Source: an uncultured Sphingomonadaceae bacterium (GTDB taxonomy: Bacteria; Pseudomonadota; Alphaproteobacteria; Sphingomonadales; Sphingomonadaceae). Taken from it: a stretch of 64,000 bases of DNA. Every line of letters starts with the position of its first letter. The stretch's first letter is position 1. A program made the translations under genes and the position numbers. Below the pieces are notes generated by a model, which was not told the DNA's origin, made no database searches, and was given only the letters and a program-made list of their open reading frames with translations. The stretch lies in assembly GCA_937996655.1 (NCBI GenBank), contig CALKUK010000013.1, positions 434,001 to 498,000 of the forward strand. Reading direction: 5' to 3'. Shown here in pieces: positions 25,338 through 34,089 of the stretch.

Positions 25338-26105
25338 ATGCCGGACAACGCATTATTCCCGAAAGGCGCGGCCCTCGTCCTTGGGGCCAGCGGCGGCATT
25401 GGCGGGAAAGTCGCGGAAGTCCTGTCGCGTGATGGCGCAAATCTCGCGCTGGTCTACAACCGAAAGGCAGACGCAGCCGAGGCCGTTGCCGCCGCCTGCA
25501 CGACACGCACGACGACCCATAAATGCGACATCACCGACGCGGCAAGCGTCAGCGCCCTCATCGACACCGTCATCAAGGCGCATGGACGCATCCACACGCT
25601 CGTCTGGGCAGCCGGTCCACTGGTGGAACAGCACCTCCTTTCGGAAACGCCGATGGACGCCTGGCGGCGCGCCTTTGAGGTAGAGGTGCACGGCCTGTTC
25701 GGCCTTGTGTCCGCCCTCCTTCCCCATATGCGGGAACAGGGTGGCGGCTCTATCGTCCATCTGGGGTCGGCCGGGCATCTGCGCTGGCCGGACCGCGATG
25801 GGCTCTCCGTCGCCCCCAAGGCTGCCAATGAAAGCTGGCTTAAGGGCCTTGCGCGGGAAGAAGGTCGCCACGGCATCCGCGCCAATTCCGTTTTGGTCGG
25901 CGTGATTGATGCGGGCATGTTCCATGAACTCATGGCCAAGGGCGCGTTTCCGCCGACATGGGTTGAAGAAACGCAAAAGATGCTGTCCGTCAAACGCTGG
26001 GGACAGCCGGAAGAAATTGGCTATGCCGTCAGCTGGCTGGCCTCAGCGCGCGCCGCTTATGTGACCGGACAGCAGATCAACGTATCCGGCGGCTTCGGCA
26101 TCTAG
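25338..26105 (+). CDS. SDR-family protein lacking the catalytic tyrosine
   Basis: This 255-residue SDR-fold protein has GASGGIGGK at 16-24, AAGP near 91-94, the expected Ser144 in HLGSAG and Lys161. The catalytic Tyr position, 13 residues after Ser144, is Ser157 (SVAPK instead of YxxxK). The rest of the fold and the terminal GQQINVSGGFGI are intact. It may be a non-oxidoreductase SDR, a partner subunit, or use other chemistry. ATG at 25338 follows AAGGAG; longer in-frame starts lack a site. The hydrolase follows after 20 bases. Confidence 0.8.
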   Translation: MPDNALFPKGAALVLGASGGIGGKVAEVLSRDGANLALVYNRKADAAEAVAAACTTRTTTHKCDITDAASVSALIDTVIKAHGRIHTLVWAAGPLVEQHLLSETPMDAWRRAFEVEVHGLFGLVSALLPHMREQGGGSIVHLGSAGHLRWPDRDGLSVAPKAANESWLKGLAREEGRHGIRANSVLVGVIDAGMFHELMAKGAFPPTWVEETQKMLSVKRWGQPEEIGYAVSWLASARAAYVTGQQINVSGGFGI

Positions 26106-26125
26106 ACCAAATTCAGGAGAGAACC

Positions 26126-27058
26126 ATGACCATCAACCCAGCCCTCGCCCCCATCCTTGAAGCCTTTGCCGAATTTGCAAAGACAGACTGGACACAAATG
26201 CCTGTCGATGTCGCGCGAACGATGATGGACAACCCCCTGTCCGCCGGGGATCCGCTGCCGATGGCGCGCGTTGAAGATCTCTCGCTCGACCTGCCGGGCC
26301 GTACCATCAAGGCACGGCTCTATGTGCCGCTGGACGCCGGTGCGACGCCGCCGGTCGTCATGTATTTCCACGGCGGCGGCTGGGTGCTGGGCAATATTGA
26401 AACACACGACGGCACCTGTCGTGAAATCGCGCGCGCCAGCGGCGCAGCGGTTATTTCTATCGATTACCGGCTCGCGCCCGAAGCCCGCTACCCCGCTGCG
26501 GCAGAGGATTGCTACGACGCCTGCGTCTGGGCAGAAGCCCATGCGGCGCAGCTTGGCATTGACGCGTCTCGCATGGCAGTCGCCGGTGACAGCGCCGGGG
26601 GCAATCTGGCCGCCGCCGTGTCCCTCATGGCGCGGGACCGGGGCGGCCCTGCCCTGCGGCACCAACTGCTCATCTATCCGGTGACTGACGCTGATTTTGA
26701 GACGACATCCTATGGCGACAATGGCGGCGGGGAGTATTTCCTGTCGACGGGTGCCATGAAGTGGTTCTGGTCACACTATCTGGGCGAGACGCGCCCGATC
26801 GACGCCAACCTTGCCCGCGTTCTGCATAACGATGATTTGAGCCGCCTGCCTTCTGCAACCGTCATCACAGCGCAATATGATCCACTAAAGGACGAAGGCG
26901 ATGCCTATGCAAAGCGCCTGACAGATGCAGGCATTGCGACCGACCATCAGGTTGCCGATGGCATGATCCACGGCTTTTTCGGCATGACACCGGCTGTCCC
27001 CGATGCGCTGAAATGGGTCAACCATGCCGGTGCCAATCTGCGTAAAGCGCTGGCATAA
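26126..27058 (+). CDS. Alpha/beta hydrolase, HSL (hormone-sensitive-lipase) family
   Basis: This 310-residue cytoplasmic esterase has the oxyanion motif HGGGW at 82-86, nucleophile Ser156 in GDSAGGN, an Asp in QYDPLKDEGD near 254 and His in MIHGFF near 285, giving a full catalytic triad. Family IV esterases act on short- to medium-chain esters or lactones. AGGAGAGA precedes the ATG. Its stop overlaps the next gene by one base (TAATG), so it is coupled with the SnoaL-like gene and the following SDR and Lrp genes. Confidence 0.88.
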   Translation: MTINPALAPILEAFAEFAKTDWTQMPVDVARTMMDNPLSAGDPLPMARVEDLSLDLPGRTIKARLYVPLDAGATPPVVMYFHGGGWVLGNIETHDGTCREIARASGAAVISIDYRLAPEARYPAAAEDCYDACVWAEAHAAQLGIDASRMAVAGDSAGGNLAAAVSLMARDRGGPALRHQLLIYPVTDADFETTSYGDNGGGEYFLSTGAMKWFWSHYLGETRPIDANLARVLHNDDLSRLPSATVITAQYDPLKDEGDAYAKRLTDAGIATDHQVADGMIHGFFGMTPAVPDALKWVNHAGANLRKALA

Positions 27059-27525
27059 TGGCCGCTTATTGCGCGCCACAGGAACTGCACGATCTAGCCT
27101 TTCGGTATGCCCAAGCAGTGGACCGGCGCGATGCAGACAAGCTGTTATCTGTCTTCACAACGGATGGCGCAGTGATGGGTTATGGTGACAACCCGATCAG
27201 CTTTCGCGGCGAAGCGGGGTTGCGGGACATGACGGAAAAGCTGTCTGCGTTTCGCATGACGATGCACAATGTGTTCAACCAGATCTTCGAGACGGACGCA
27301 TCGGGGAATATCACGGGCGAAACCTATTGCGTCGCGAGCCATATCCTGCCCGGCAAGGACTGGCGGGTGATGGACATGGCGATCCGTTATCACAACAGCT
27401 ACCGCCAACAGGCAGACGGTTGGCGCTTTTTTGAACGCAGGCTGGAAGTGCAGTGGGTGGAAACCCGCGCCGTTTCCCCCTTCGTTGCCAGCATGATGAA
27501 AGAAGATTTGGGAGATTTCGTATGA
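27058..27525 (+). CDS. SnoaL/NTF2-like protein 1
   Basis: This 155-residue protein has the cone-shaped NTF2-like fold pattern: LHDLAFRYAQAVDRRDADKLLSVFTTDGAVMGYG at the start, then MHNVFNQIF and WRFFERRLEVQWVE. Members include polyketide cyclases, ketosteroid isomerase-like enzymes and dehydratases; many in catabolic clusters are uncharacterised. The Asp/Arg pair in AVDRRDADKL is common to the SnoaL-like_4 group. It lies between the hydrolase (1-base overlap) and an SDR (4-base overlap). Confidence 0.75.
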   Translation: MAAYCAPQELHDLAFRYAQAVDRRDADKLLSVFTTDGAVMGYGDNPISFRGEAGLRDMTEKLSAFRMTMHNVFNQIFETDASGNITGETYCVASHILPGKDWRVMDMAIRYHNSYRQQADGWRFFERRLEVQWVETRAVSPFVASMMKEDLGDFV

Positions 27526-28265
27526 CGGGCAGACTGGCCGACAAGGTGATCATGATCACCGGCGCCGCCTCCGGCATCGGTAAGGCGACGGCCGATGCCG
27601 TGCGGGCTGAAGGTGGGGTCGTTGCGGCGGCCGACATTGGCGGCATTGAAGGCCTTGGCAACCGGGACACCAGCTATATTCTCGATGTGACGGATGAGGC
27701 CGCAACAAAAGACACCGTGGCGGCCATCCTGAAGCATTATGGCCGGATTGATGGCCTGATGACCTGTGCCGGCATTTCGGTGGCGGGCACGGTAACACAT
27801 TTTGATCTGGCGGATTGGAACCAGGCACTTGCTGTCAATCTGACAGGCACAATGCTCTCGGCTCGCGCGGTGATACCCCACATGGTTGCTGCCGGGCACG
27901 GGTCGATCGTGACGGTATCGAGCATTTACGGCATGACCGGCTGCCAGGGGAATACGCCTTATAACGTCACCAAGGGCGCCGTCTTGCAGCTCACCCGCAG
28001 TCTTGCGGCGGACTATGGCGCTGCGGGGGTACGGATCAATGCGATCAGCCCCGGTTTTATCGAAACCCCGATGACGGAAATGCTGCAACAGGAAAGCCCG
28101 GTGCGCTCGGCATTTGTGAACATGCACCTGTTGAAGCGGGCAGGCCATCCAGAAGAAGTCGCAAAGGTCGCTGCATTTTTGCTGTCAGACGACGCGTCCT
28201 TTGTTACGGGGGCAAACATTCCTGTTGACGGAGGCTTCTCTGCCGCGCAGGTCATCTTGCCTTGA
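27522..28265 (+). CDS. SDR-family oxidoreductase
   Basis: This 247-residue SDR has TGAASGIGKA at about 12-21, Ser in TVSSIYGMTG, catalytic YNVTK and terminal GANIPVDGGFSAAQ. In place of NNAG it reads TCAGISVAG, where the Cys-Ala-Gly variant is known in the superfamily. The start at 27522 overlaps the SnoaL-like stop (ATGA) and follows GGGAG. It is the fourth gene of a plus-strand operon (SDR-fold, hydrolase, SnoaL, SDR) that runs into the Lrp pair. Confidence 0.85.
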   Translation: MTGRLADKVIMITGAASGIGKATADAVRAEGGVVAAADIGGIEGLGNRDTSYILDVTDEAATKDTVAAILKHYGRIDGLMTCAGISVAGTVTHFDLADWNQALAVNLTGTMLSARAVIPHMVAAGHGSIVTVSSIYGMTGCQGNTPYNVTKGAVLQLTRSLAADYGAAGVRINAISPGFIETPMTEMLQQESPVRSAFVNMHLLKRAGHPEEVAKVAAFLLSDDASFVTGANIPVDGGFSAAQVILP

Positions 28266-28294
28266 GTGGCGCACAGGGAGCCCTGTCGAAGAGT

Positions 28295-28774
28295 ATGACA
28301 TCAGATTTTGTCGTCGACGATATTGATCGCAGCATTGTGGATCAGCTGCGGATGAATGGGCGGGCAACCAACCAGCAAATCGCCGACCGGCTGGGCCTGA
28401 CGGCAACAACCGTGTCGTCACGCATCCGCCGTATGGAAGATGCGAACCAGCTGCGCGTAGTCGCCGTCTCCGACTTTTCGGCGCATGGCTATAACGTATT
28501 GATGGAAGTGGCCATTGAGGTGGACGGGCGCGCAGCGTCTGACGTGGCGGCCGACCTCGCCAAATTCCCCGAAGTGTTCGCAGCGCACGTCGTCACGGGG
28601 CGCTATGACATCGACATGCTCGTCGTCCTGCGTGACTTTGATGAGCTGCCGGGCCTGCTTCTCGACAAGTTTTCGCAGGTCGCCGGTATCCGCTCTATGA
28701 TGCCGACAATTGCTGTGGACGTCATCAAGTACAAATTCGATGTCGCCCCGATTGAAGAACAGGTTCCCGCATGA
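28295..28774 (+). CDS. Lrp/AsnC-family regulator, tandem copy 1
   Basis: This 159-residue protein has the N-terminal AsnC-type helix-turn-helix (DDIDRSIVDQLRMNGRATNQQIADRLGLTATTVSSRIRRME) and the C-terminal RAM/AsnC ligand domain (VTGRYDIDMLVVL). I chose the ATG at 28295 with weak GAAGAG; an in-frame TTG at 28262 overlaps the upstream SDR. The next regulator starts within its stop codon (ATGA). The pair may form mixed oligomers. A 28-bp palindrome lies just downstream of copy 2, and this pair is one candidate for the factor that reads it (inference). Confidence 0.82.
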   Translation: MTSDFVVDDIDRSIVDQLRMNGRATNQQIADRLGLTATTVSSRIRRMEDANQLRVVAVSDFSAHGYNVLMEVAIEVDGRAASDVAADLAKFPEVFAAHVVTGRYDIDMLVVLRDFDELPGLLLDKFSQVAGIRSMMPTIAVDVIKYKFDVAPIEEQVPA

Positions 28775-29262
28775 CGACGCCCCAGCTTGACGATCTTGAC
28801 CGGCAGCTGATTGAAATCCTGTCCAAGGATGCCCGCGTCTCCAACCGGAAGATTGCGGCCGATCTGGGCGTGACAGAAGGCACGGTGCGCGGACGCATCA
28901 AGCGCCTTCAGCAGGATGGCCTCATCGCCTTTACCGCCATCACAGGTTTCAGCCTCAGCAACCACGCCAAGCTCGCCTTTATTGGCGTGCAGGCCGAAGT
29001 CGGCAGTGTGCGGGAGGTTGCGCACAAGATCGCAGAAATCCCGCTGGTCACCGGCGTCATGATCACGATGGGTCAGTTCAATATTCTCGCCATCTGCGTG
29101 TTTGACGAGCTGGAAAATCTGGTCGAGCATGCGTCCGACCGCATCCTATCCATCCCCGGCGTACACCATGTGGAAACGTCGATTGCGGTGAAGACGCTGA
29201 AATATAACCCCCGCGTGGTCCGGATTACCGAGAAGGATCATGCGGTCGACAATGGCGACTAA
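28771..29262 (+). CDS. Lrp/AsnC-family regulator, tandem copy 2
   Basis: This 163-residue regulator has the AsnC helix-turn-helix (LDRQLIEILSKDARVSNRKIAADLGVTEGTVRGRIKRLQ) and a RAM domain ending in VETSIAVKTLKYNPRVVRIT. It is clearly divergent from copy 1, so this is not a recent duplication. It overlaps copy 1 by 4 bases. Operator site 5 begins 8 bases after its stop, in front of the second KshA-like Rieske gene. Confidence 0.82.
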   Translation: MTTPQLDDLDRQLIEILSKDARVSNRKIAADLGVTEGTVRGRIKRLQQDGLIAFTAITGFSLSNHAKLAFIGVQAEVGSVREVAHKIAEIPLVTGVMITMGQFNILAICVFDELENLVEHASDRILSIPGVHHVETSIAVKTLKYNPRVVRITEKDHAVDNGD

Positions 29263-29270
29263 ATCAAACC

Positions 29271-29298
29271 GCGTAATTTAAACGTCAACGTTTTACGC
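29271..29298. promoter_or_regulatory. 28-bp palindromic operator, site 5 (second KshA-like Rieske gene)
   Basis: GCGTAA and TTACGC are exactly 28 bp end to end, 108 bp upstream of the Rieske start at 29407. The centre holds a nested palindrome AAACGT-CA-ACGTTT. A further inverted repeat (TGCGTTCGAT and ATCGAAAACGCA) lies at 29312-29336. The 10-mer CGTTCGATTG at 29314 recurs at 30541 next to site 6. Confidence 0.7.
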
Positions 29299-29406
29299 AA
29301 AATGGCGATAGTGCGTTCGATTGCATCGAAAACGCAAATGTCCTGTTGCGTCGGGGCTACGTTTTGAGTTATCTCTTTCTCCCAAGAGAGTTTGAGGAGA
29401 TCCATC

Positions 29407-30486
29407 ATGGCGAAGACAGCCGATTACGGCCTGGGCGAACACACCTTTCCCCGCGGCTGGTTCATGGTGGCGACCTCCGGTGAAGTGACGACCACGCCCT
29501 TGGCCGTCCGTTATTTTGGCGAAGAGATGGTGCTCTATCGCGGCGGATCGGGCCGGGTGTTTCTGGTGGAAGCCTTCTGCCCCCATATGGGCACGCACCT
29601 TGCCAAGAACACATCTTCCTACGTCGTCGTCGATAAGGAACATGTCGAAGGCGACAATATCCGCTGCCCTTATCACGGCTGGCGCTTTGGCCCCGATGGC
29701 CGCTGCAATGACATTCCCTATTCTCCCGCCCCCATACCGAAGGCGGCCTGCCTGAAGAGCTGGAAGGTGCTGGAACGCGCAGGGTGCATCTGGGCCTGGC
29801 ACGATGCTGAAGGCGGAGAGCCTGACTATGACGTGCCCCCGTTTGAACAATGGGATCAGCCGGGCTGGGTCAACTGGTCTGTCGAGGCGTTGGGAGAACT
29901 TGCCTGCCATCCGCAGGAAGTTGTCGATAACATGACGGACAAAGGCCATTTGCAGCCGGTCCACGGCTCGATTGACATGGTCAAGTTCGAGAATGAGTTT
30001 AACGGCCATGTCTGCCGCCAGATCCTCACCGCCGGACACAAAACACTTGCTGGTGCGGGCGTAGAGCCGATGACCAACGACACCTGGTACACAGGGCCGG
30101 GCATTTTGCAGTCTGTTATGATCGGCGAATATCCGTCGCACATGCTGATCACGCACACCCCGGTTGACGATGGCGTCATCAAGGTCTGGTACGGTCTTTT
30201 CGTCAAAGTGAAGAATGACGTTCCGACCGCGGCCGACATTGAACTGGCCAAGGGCTACGAAAAGGCGGGCGTAGCCGCCTTTGCGCAGGACTTTGAGATT
30301 TGGGCCCATAAGCGCCCCTGCATCAACCCGATGATGGTCAAGGGTGACGGACCGTTCGACAAGCTGCGCATCTGGTACAAGCAGTTCTATAATGACCGCG
30401 CCCGGGCCGGTGAATTTCAGGCTCGCGTGAACGGCCACTATGTCACGCGCGGCACGCAGGATGCCCCTTGGGATCAGGTCGCCTAA
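29407..30486 (+). CDS. Rieske non-heme iron oxygenase, KshA-like, second copy
   Basis: This 359-residue oxygenase has the Rieske centre CPH at 58-60 and CPYH at 87-90, and the mononuclear iron site EVVDNMTDKGHLQPVHG with His181 and His186. Asp174 or Asp178 is the carboxylate candidate. The spacing between the Rieske halves is longer than in the 8218 gene because of the insert KNTSSYVVVDKEHVEGDN. The two enzymes probably act at different steps. ATG at 29407 follows GAGGAGA. It stands alone between operator site 5 and an inverted repeat, with no reductase gene. Confidence 0.85.
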   Translation: MAKTADYGLGEHTFPRGWFMVATSGEVTTTPLAVRYFGEEMVLYRGGSGRVFLVEAFCPHMGTHLAKNTSSYVVVDKEHVEGDNIRCPYHGWRFGPDGRCNDIPYSPAPIPKAACLKSWKVLERAGCIWAWHDAEGGEPDYDVPPFEQWDQPGWVNWSVEALGELACHPQEVVDNMTDKGHLQPVHGSIDMVKFENEFNGHVCRQILTAGHKTLAGAGVEPMTNDTWYTGPGILQSVMIGEYPSHMLITHTPVDDGVIKVWYGLFVKVKNDVPTAADIELAKGYEKAGVAAFAQDFEIWAHKRPCINPMMVKGDGPFDKLRIWYKQFYNDRARAGEFQARVNGHYVTRGTQDAPWDQVA

Positions 30487-30495
30487 AATCCGTGA

Positions 30496-30522
30496 CATTT
30501 GCGCATCACAAATGCGCAAATG
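30496..30522. promoter_or_regulatory. Inverted repeat CATTTGCGCAT / ATGCGCAAATG
   Basis: Two perfect 11-bp arms separated by CACAA lie 9 bases after the Rieske stop and 142 bases before the TonB receptor 2 start. The outer bases GTGA and TTCAC extend the symmetry imperfectly. There is no T-run, so an operator is more likely than an intrinsic terminator, though both are possible. The TTTGCG half is shared with the flanks of operator sites 1 and 7. Confidence 0.5.
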
Positions 30523-30552
30523 TTCACTCCCATCGCGACCCGTTCGATTGAT

Positions 30553-30580
30553 GCGTAATTTGAATTGACATTTTCTACGC
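30553..30580. promoter_or_regulatory. 28-bp palindromic operator, site 6 (TonB receptor 2)
   Basis: GCGTAA and CTACGC (five symmetric positions, GCGTA/TACGC) are exactly 28 bp end to end, 83 bp upstream of the receptor's GTG start. Confidence 0.65.
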
Positions 30581-30663
30581 CATTTGGGATTCATCTCCCC
30601 CTATAGAGAATCTTGGCCAAATGGACGGAATAGCCGCCATCGCCACTGAGGGGAGGACCGAAG

Positions 30664-33237
30664 GTGAAGACTTTCAATCGAGTATTTGGAGCAACTTTGT
30701 TTGCGGGCGTTAGCGCGCTCAGCATGTCGACTCAGGCTTTGGCGCAAGCCGCAGCTGCAGATGCCAGCTCAGGCGGTCTCGACGAAATCATCGTGACGGC
30801 GCAGAAGCGTGGTGAAAACCTGCAGAAGACGCCTTTGGCGATTTCCGCCATTTCATCGGCGCAGCTTGATCTCCAGCAGATCGCAGAAGCCAAGGATCTT
30901 GGCGCCCTCGCCCCGAACGTTTCGGTCGTCGGTGCGACCACCAACGCGACAGCAATGGTTCTCACCATTCGCGGCATTCCGACGGCTGCTGACGAAACGC
31001 AGGGTTATGACTCGCCCATCGGCATCTATGTCGACGGCGTTTACATGGCGCGTTCGTCTGCTTCGACCTTCGAAGTCGCTGATGTGGAACGCGTTGAAGT
31101 GCTGCGCGGCCCGCAAGGCACGCTGTTCGGTCGCAACACAACCGGTGGTGCTGTCAACTTCATCACCCGCCTGCCCGACGATGAAGCCAGCCTGGCTGTC
31201 CGCGTCGGAGGTGGTAATTATGGCCAGCTCGTTGGTCGCGCGATTTTGAACTCGGGCGATCTCGGCGGCTTCAAGATGTCGCTGGGCGGCCTCTTCAAGA
31301 AGCGTCAGGGCTTTGTTGACAACATCCTTGAGCCAAAGAAGAGCCGTGATCCGGGTGCGCAGGAAACCAACGCATTCCGCTTTGCTCTGACGGCTGATCT
31401 GTCCGACAACATCAAGCTGACCAACATTTTCGACTGGGCAAAGATCAATGGCGTCGCCGGATTTGAGCAGCTCGCTGCTGTCGGCAACGGCGCGGTCCTT
31501 CCGAACTATGTGATCGGCGGCAACACCTTTGCAGCGGTTCAGCCGGCCAACGTTCTTGGCTATCTGAATTCGGCAACTTCGGTTGAATCGCAGTGCGGCA
31601 CGCCTGTTTCGCAGATTTCGACCACGCGTCGTGACACAGTCTGCAACAACACGTCCGGTGTTTCGACCGATAAGCTGTGGGGCAACATGACGCGCCTGAC
31701 GGCCGAATTTGACGGCGTAACGGTGCGCTCCACGACGGCCTTCCGTCGCTGGAACAACCTGATCCGCGGCAACGACATTGACGGCCTGGGCACGATCAGC
31801 GGCCCGGCCTTCTCGCAGGCGACATTGTTTAACGGCATGCCTGCTGGCGCCATCACGCCGATCGTCGGTGCCGGTGCGGCTGCTTTCCTGTCGACGCAGG
31901 CGGTTCCGCGCACCACGCAGGATCTCTTCAACTCGGCCAATGATCGCAACCAGAAGCAGTTCAGCCAGGAAGTCGAAATCCTGTCGAACAATGATGGTCC
32001 GTTCCAGTGGGTTGTCGGTGGCTTCTACTTCAAGGAAAGCGGCCACGAGCGGAACAACCAGAACTTCCTGTTCGTGCTCGACACCAATCAGGCAGTGTTC
32101 ACCTCGGCTTCGTTCGGCGCACTTGCACCGATCCTTCAGGCTGCCAACCCCGCCCGCTATCGCGGCTTGGCTCAGGCAACCGTGCTTGATTACAACGCAT
32201 CAGGTGAATCCTATGCCGTTTACGGTCAGGGCACCTACCGCTTTGGCGAAGACGACAAGTTCGGCCTGACCTTCGGCATGCGTTACAGCTGGGACAGCAA
32301 GACGTTCCAGATCAACCAGAACGGCGCCGCGCCCTTCACGAACGCAACCCAGATCGCGATCAACGGCGGCGCAAAGAAGTTCAACGCACCAACTGGCAAC
32401 CTGACGTTTGACTATCGTGCAAACGAAGACGTCAACCTCTACGCCCGCGTTGCACGTGGCTATCGTTCGGGCGGCTTCAACGCCCGCCAGACGGTTCGCT
32501 TCGATGCTGCGAACTCAGCGAACAACATCCCGCTGACGCCGTTCAACGAAGAAACGATCGACGCTTATGAAGTCGGCTTCAAGACCGAGTTCAACCGTCG
32601 CATCCGCCTGAACGGTGCCTTCTTCTACAACGTGTACAAGGATCAGCTGGTCACCCTGCCGATCCCGATCACGGGTGGTGGTAGCTTCGGTAACGCCGTG
32701 TTCAACGCCGGTAAGACCAACTATTACGGGATGGAACTCGAAGGACGCTTTGCCGTCACCGATAACTTCACCCTCGATGGTGCCTTCGGTTACGTGAAGA
32801 CCAACCCGGTTGATTTCCCGCAGGCGACCACGACAGTTGGTGTCAACGGCAACGCGGCTGACGTGTTCAAGACCGGTTATGCGCCGAAATACACAGCCAA
32901 TGTCGGCGCCACCTACGTTCAGGAAATTGGCGCTTCCAAGCTGACGGCTCGTGTCGGGTATAACTACACGTCGAGCTTCTACATGTTCGGCAACCCGATC
33001 ACGTCGCCCTTCTCTGAACAGACAAAGGGTGAGTCGCGTGGTCTGGTTGATGGTCAGATCCGTCTCGACAACGTTCTGGGCAGCGCCGCTGAAGGCCTGA
33101 ACCTGACGCTGTGGGGCAAGAACCTGACCAACAAGGCCTATGTCGTCCGCTCGGTTGACTTCGGCGCCCTGGGTTACGCAACCACCATCTATGGTGATCC
33201 GCGCACCTATGGCCTGACGCTCGACATGAAGTTCTGA
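30664..33237 (+). CDS. TonB-dependent receptor 2 (GTG start)
   Basis: This 857-residue receptor has a signal peptide (VKTFNRVFGATLFAGVSAL to about residue 28), IIVTAQKR near 43, plug motifs VLTIRGIPTAADE, YVDGVYMAR and RVEVLRGPQGTLFGRNTTGGAVNF, and a barrel ending in LDMKF. It starts with GTG after GGGGAGGACC. It should import the island's substrate through the outer membrane. It is only distantly similar to receptor 1, so the two may import different ligands or act in parallel. It is followed by a strong intrinsic terminator. Confidence 0.92.
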   Translation: MKTFNRVFGATLFAGVSALSMSTQALAQAAAADASSGGLDEIIVTAQKRGENLQKTPLAISAISSAQLDLQQIAEAKDLGALAPNVSVVGATTNATAMVLTIRGIPTAADETQGYDSPIGIYVDGVYMARSSASTFEVADVERVEVLRGPQGTLFGRNTTGGAVNFITRLPDDEASLAVRVGGGNYGQLVGRAILNSGDLGGFKMSLGGLFKKRQGFVDNILEPKKSRDPGAQETNAFRFALTADLSDNIKLTNIFDWAKINGVAGFEQLAAVGNGAVLPNYVIGGNTFAAVQPANVLGYLNSATSVESQCGTPVSQISTTRRDTVCNNTSGVSTDKLWGNMTRLTAEFDGVTVRSTTAFRRWNNLIRGNDIDGLGTISGPAFSQATLFNGMPAGAITPIVGAGAAAFLSTQAVPRTTQDLFNSANDRNQKQFSQEVEILSNNDGPFQWVVGGFYFKESGHERNNQNFLFVLDTNQAVFTSASFGALAPILQAANPARYRGLAQATVLDYNASGESYAVYGQGTYRFGEDDKFGLTFGMRYSWDSKTFQINQNGAAPFTNATQIAINGGAKKFNAPTGNLTFDYRANEDVNLYARVARGYRSGGFNARQTVRFDAANSANNIPLTPFNEETIDAYEVGFKTEFNRRIRLNGAFFYNVYKDQLVTLPIPITGGGSFGNAVFNAGKTNYYGMELEGRFAVTDNFTLDGAFGYVKTNPVDFPQATTTVGVNGNAADVFKTGYAPKYTANVGATYVQEIGASKLTARVGYNYTSSFYMFGNPITSPFSEQTKGESRGLVDGQIRLDNVLGSAAEGLNLTLWGKNLTNKAYVVRSVDFGALGYATTIYGDPRTYGLTLDMKF

Positions 33238-33255
33238 TCTCTTCAGCGACAGCAC

Positions 33256-33292
33256 AAAAAAAGGGGCCGGGAGGAAACTCTCGGCCCTTTTT
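33256..33292. terminator. Bidirectional intrinsic terminator
   Basis: GGGCCGGGAG, a GAAA tetraloop, then CTCTCGGCCC (one G-U pair) are followed by TTTTT and preceded by seven A residues. It therefore works for the TonB receptor on the plus strand and for the convergent SDR on the minus strand. Confidence 0.88.
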
Positions 33293-33316
33293 GTTTGGAA
33301 CGTAAAAAGGTGAAGA

Positions 33317-34069
33317 TCAGTCCGCTGTGGCGCCACCATCCACGACAAGCGGGTGGCCTGTCACAAAGCTGGCCTGATCCGAACACAGCCACATCACGGC
33401 AGAAGCAATCTCTTCGGCCTTCCCCATCCGGCCCATCGGCGTCATGCCGTCGAGGATCTTCTTCATGTCCGGGTTGGCGGTCAGCGGCGCTGTCATCGGC
33501 GTTTCGATGACACCGGGGCAGACGCAGTTCACGCGGATGCCCGCCTGCGCCCAGCGCAGCGCGCCATGGCGGGTCAGACCGACCACACCATGCTTGGACG
33601 CGGTATAGCCCGGCTGCGCGCCATTGCCGACAAGCCCGTTGATCGACGCCGTATTGACGATTGCACCTTTGCCCTGCGCCATCATCACTTCGGCTTCTTC
33701 GCGCATGCACATCATCACGCCGGTCAGGTTGATGCCCATGCTGCGCGCCCAGACGTCATCGTCATATTCATTGGCACCAAGGTTGTTGATGCCCGCATTG
33801 TTGAGCGCAAAGTCGAGACGGCCATATTCAGCGACGGCCCGTGCGACGAGCGCTTTGACATCTGCGCCGTTGGAAACGTCACACCGCTGGAACACAGCCG
33901 CGCCACCGGCCGCCACGATGAGAGCGACGGTTTCTTCGCCGCCCGCCTCATTGACGTCGGAAACAACGACAGAAGCGCCGGATGCCGCAAAGGCCAATGC
34001 GCTCGCCCGACCGATGCCTCCACTTGCGCCGGTCACGAGCGCGACTTTCCCTTCAAAACCGTAATTCAT
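33317..34069 (-). CDS. SDR-family oxidoreductase
   Basis: This 250-residue SDR has TGASGGIGRA at about 12-21, NNAG near 86-89, Ser in NTASINGLVG, catalytic YTASK and terminal GHPLVVDGGATAD. AAGGA precedes the ATG at 34069; a longer frame to 34105 would run into the operator. It is divergent from the Old Yellow Enzyme gene, with a 28-bp palindrome starting 21 bp upstream of its ATG. Confidence 0.86.
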   Translation of the reverse strand: MNYGFEGKVALVTGASGGIGRASALAFAASGASVVVSDVNEAGGEETVALIVAAGGAAVFQRCDVSNGADVKALVARAVAEYGRLDFALNNAGINNLGANEYDDDVWARSMGINLTGVMMCMREEAEVMMAQGKGAIVNTASINGLVGNGAQPGYTASKHGVVGLTRHGALRWAQAGIRVNCVCPGVIETPMTAPLTANPDMKKILDGMTPMGRMGKAEEIASAVMWLCSDQASFVTGHPLVVDGGATAD

Positions 34070-34089
34070 CAGACATCCTTCCTTGCTTT

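Noticed and set aside
29293..30594. 433-codon minus-strand frame opposite the Rieske gene
   Set aside because: Antisense shadow of an obvious gene; it would also erase the operator region.
30853..32046. 397-codon minus-strand frame opposite TonB receptor 2
   Set aside because: No recognisable protein features; the sense strand encodes a standard receptor.
30664..33237. Apparent richness in T-ending codons in TonB receptor 2 as a sign of recent transfer
   Set aside because: Highly expressed receptors often differ in codon choice; I could not measure it and the flanking regulation is native to the island.
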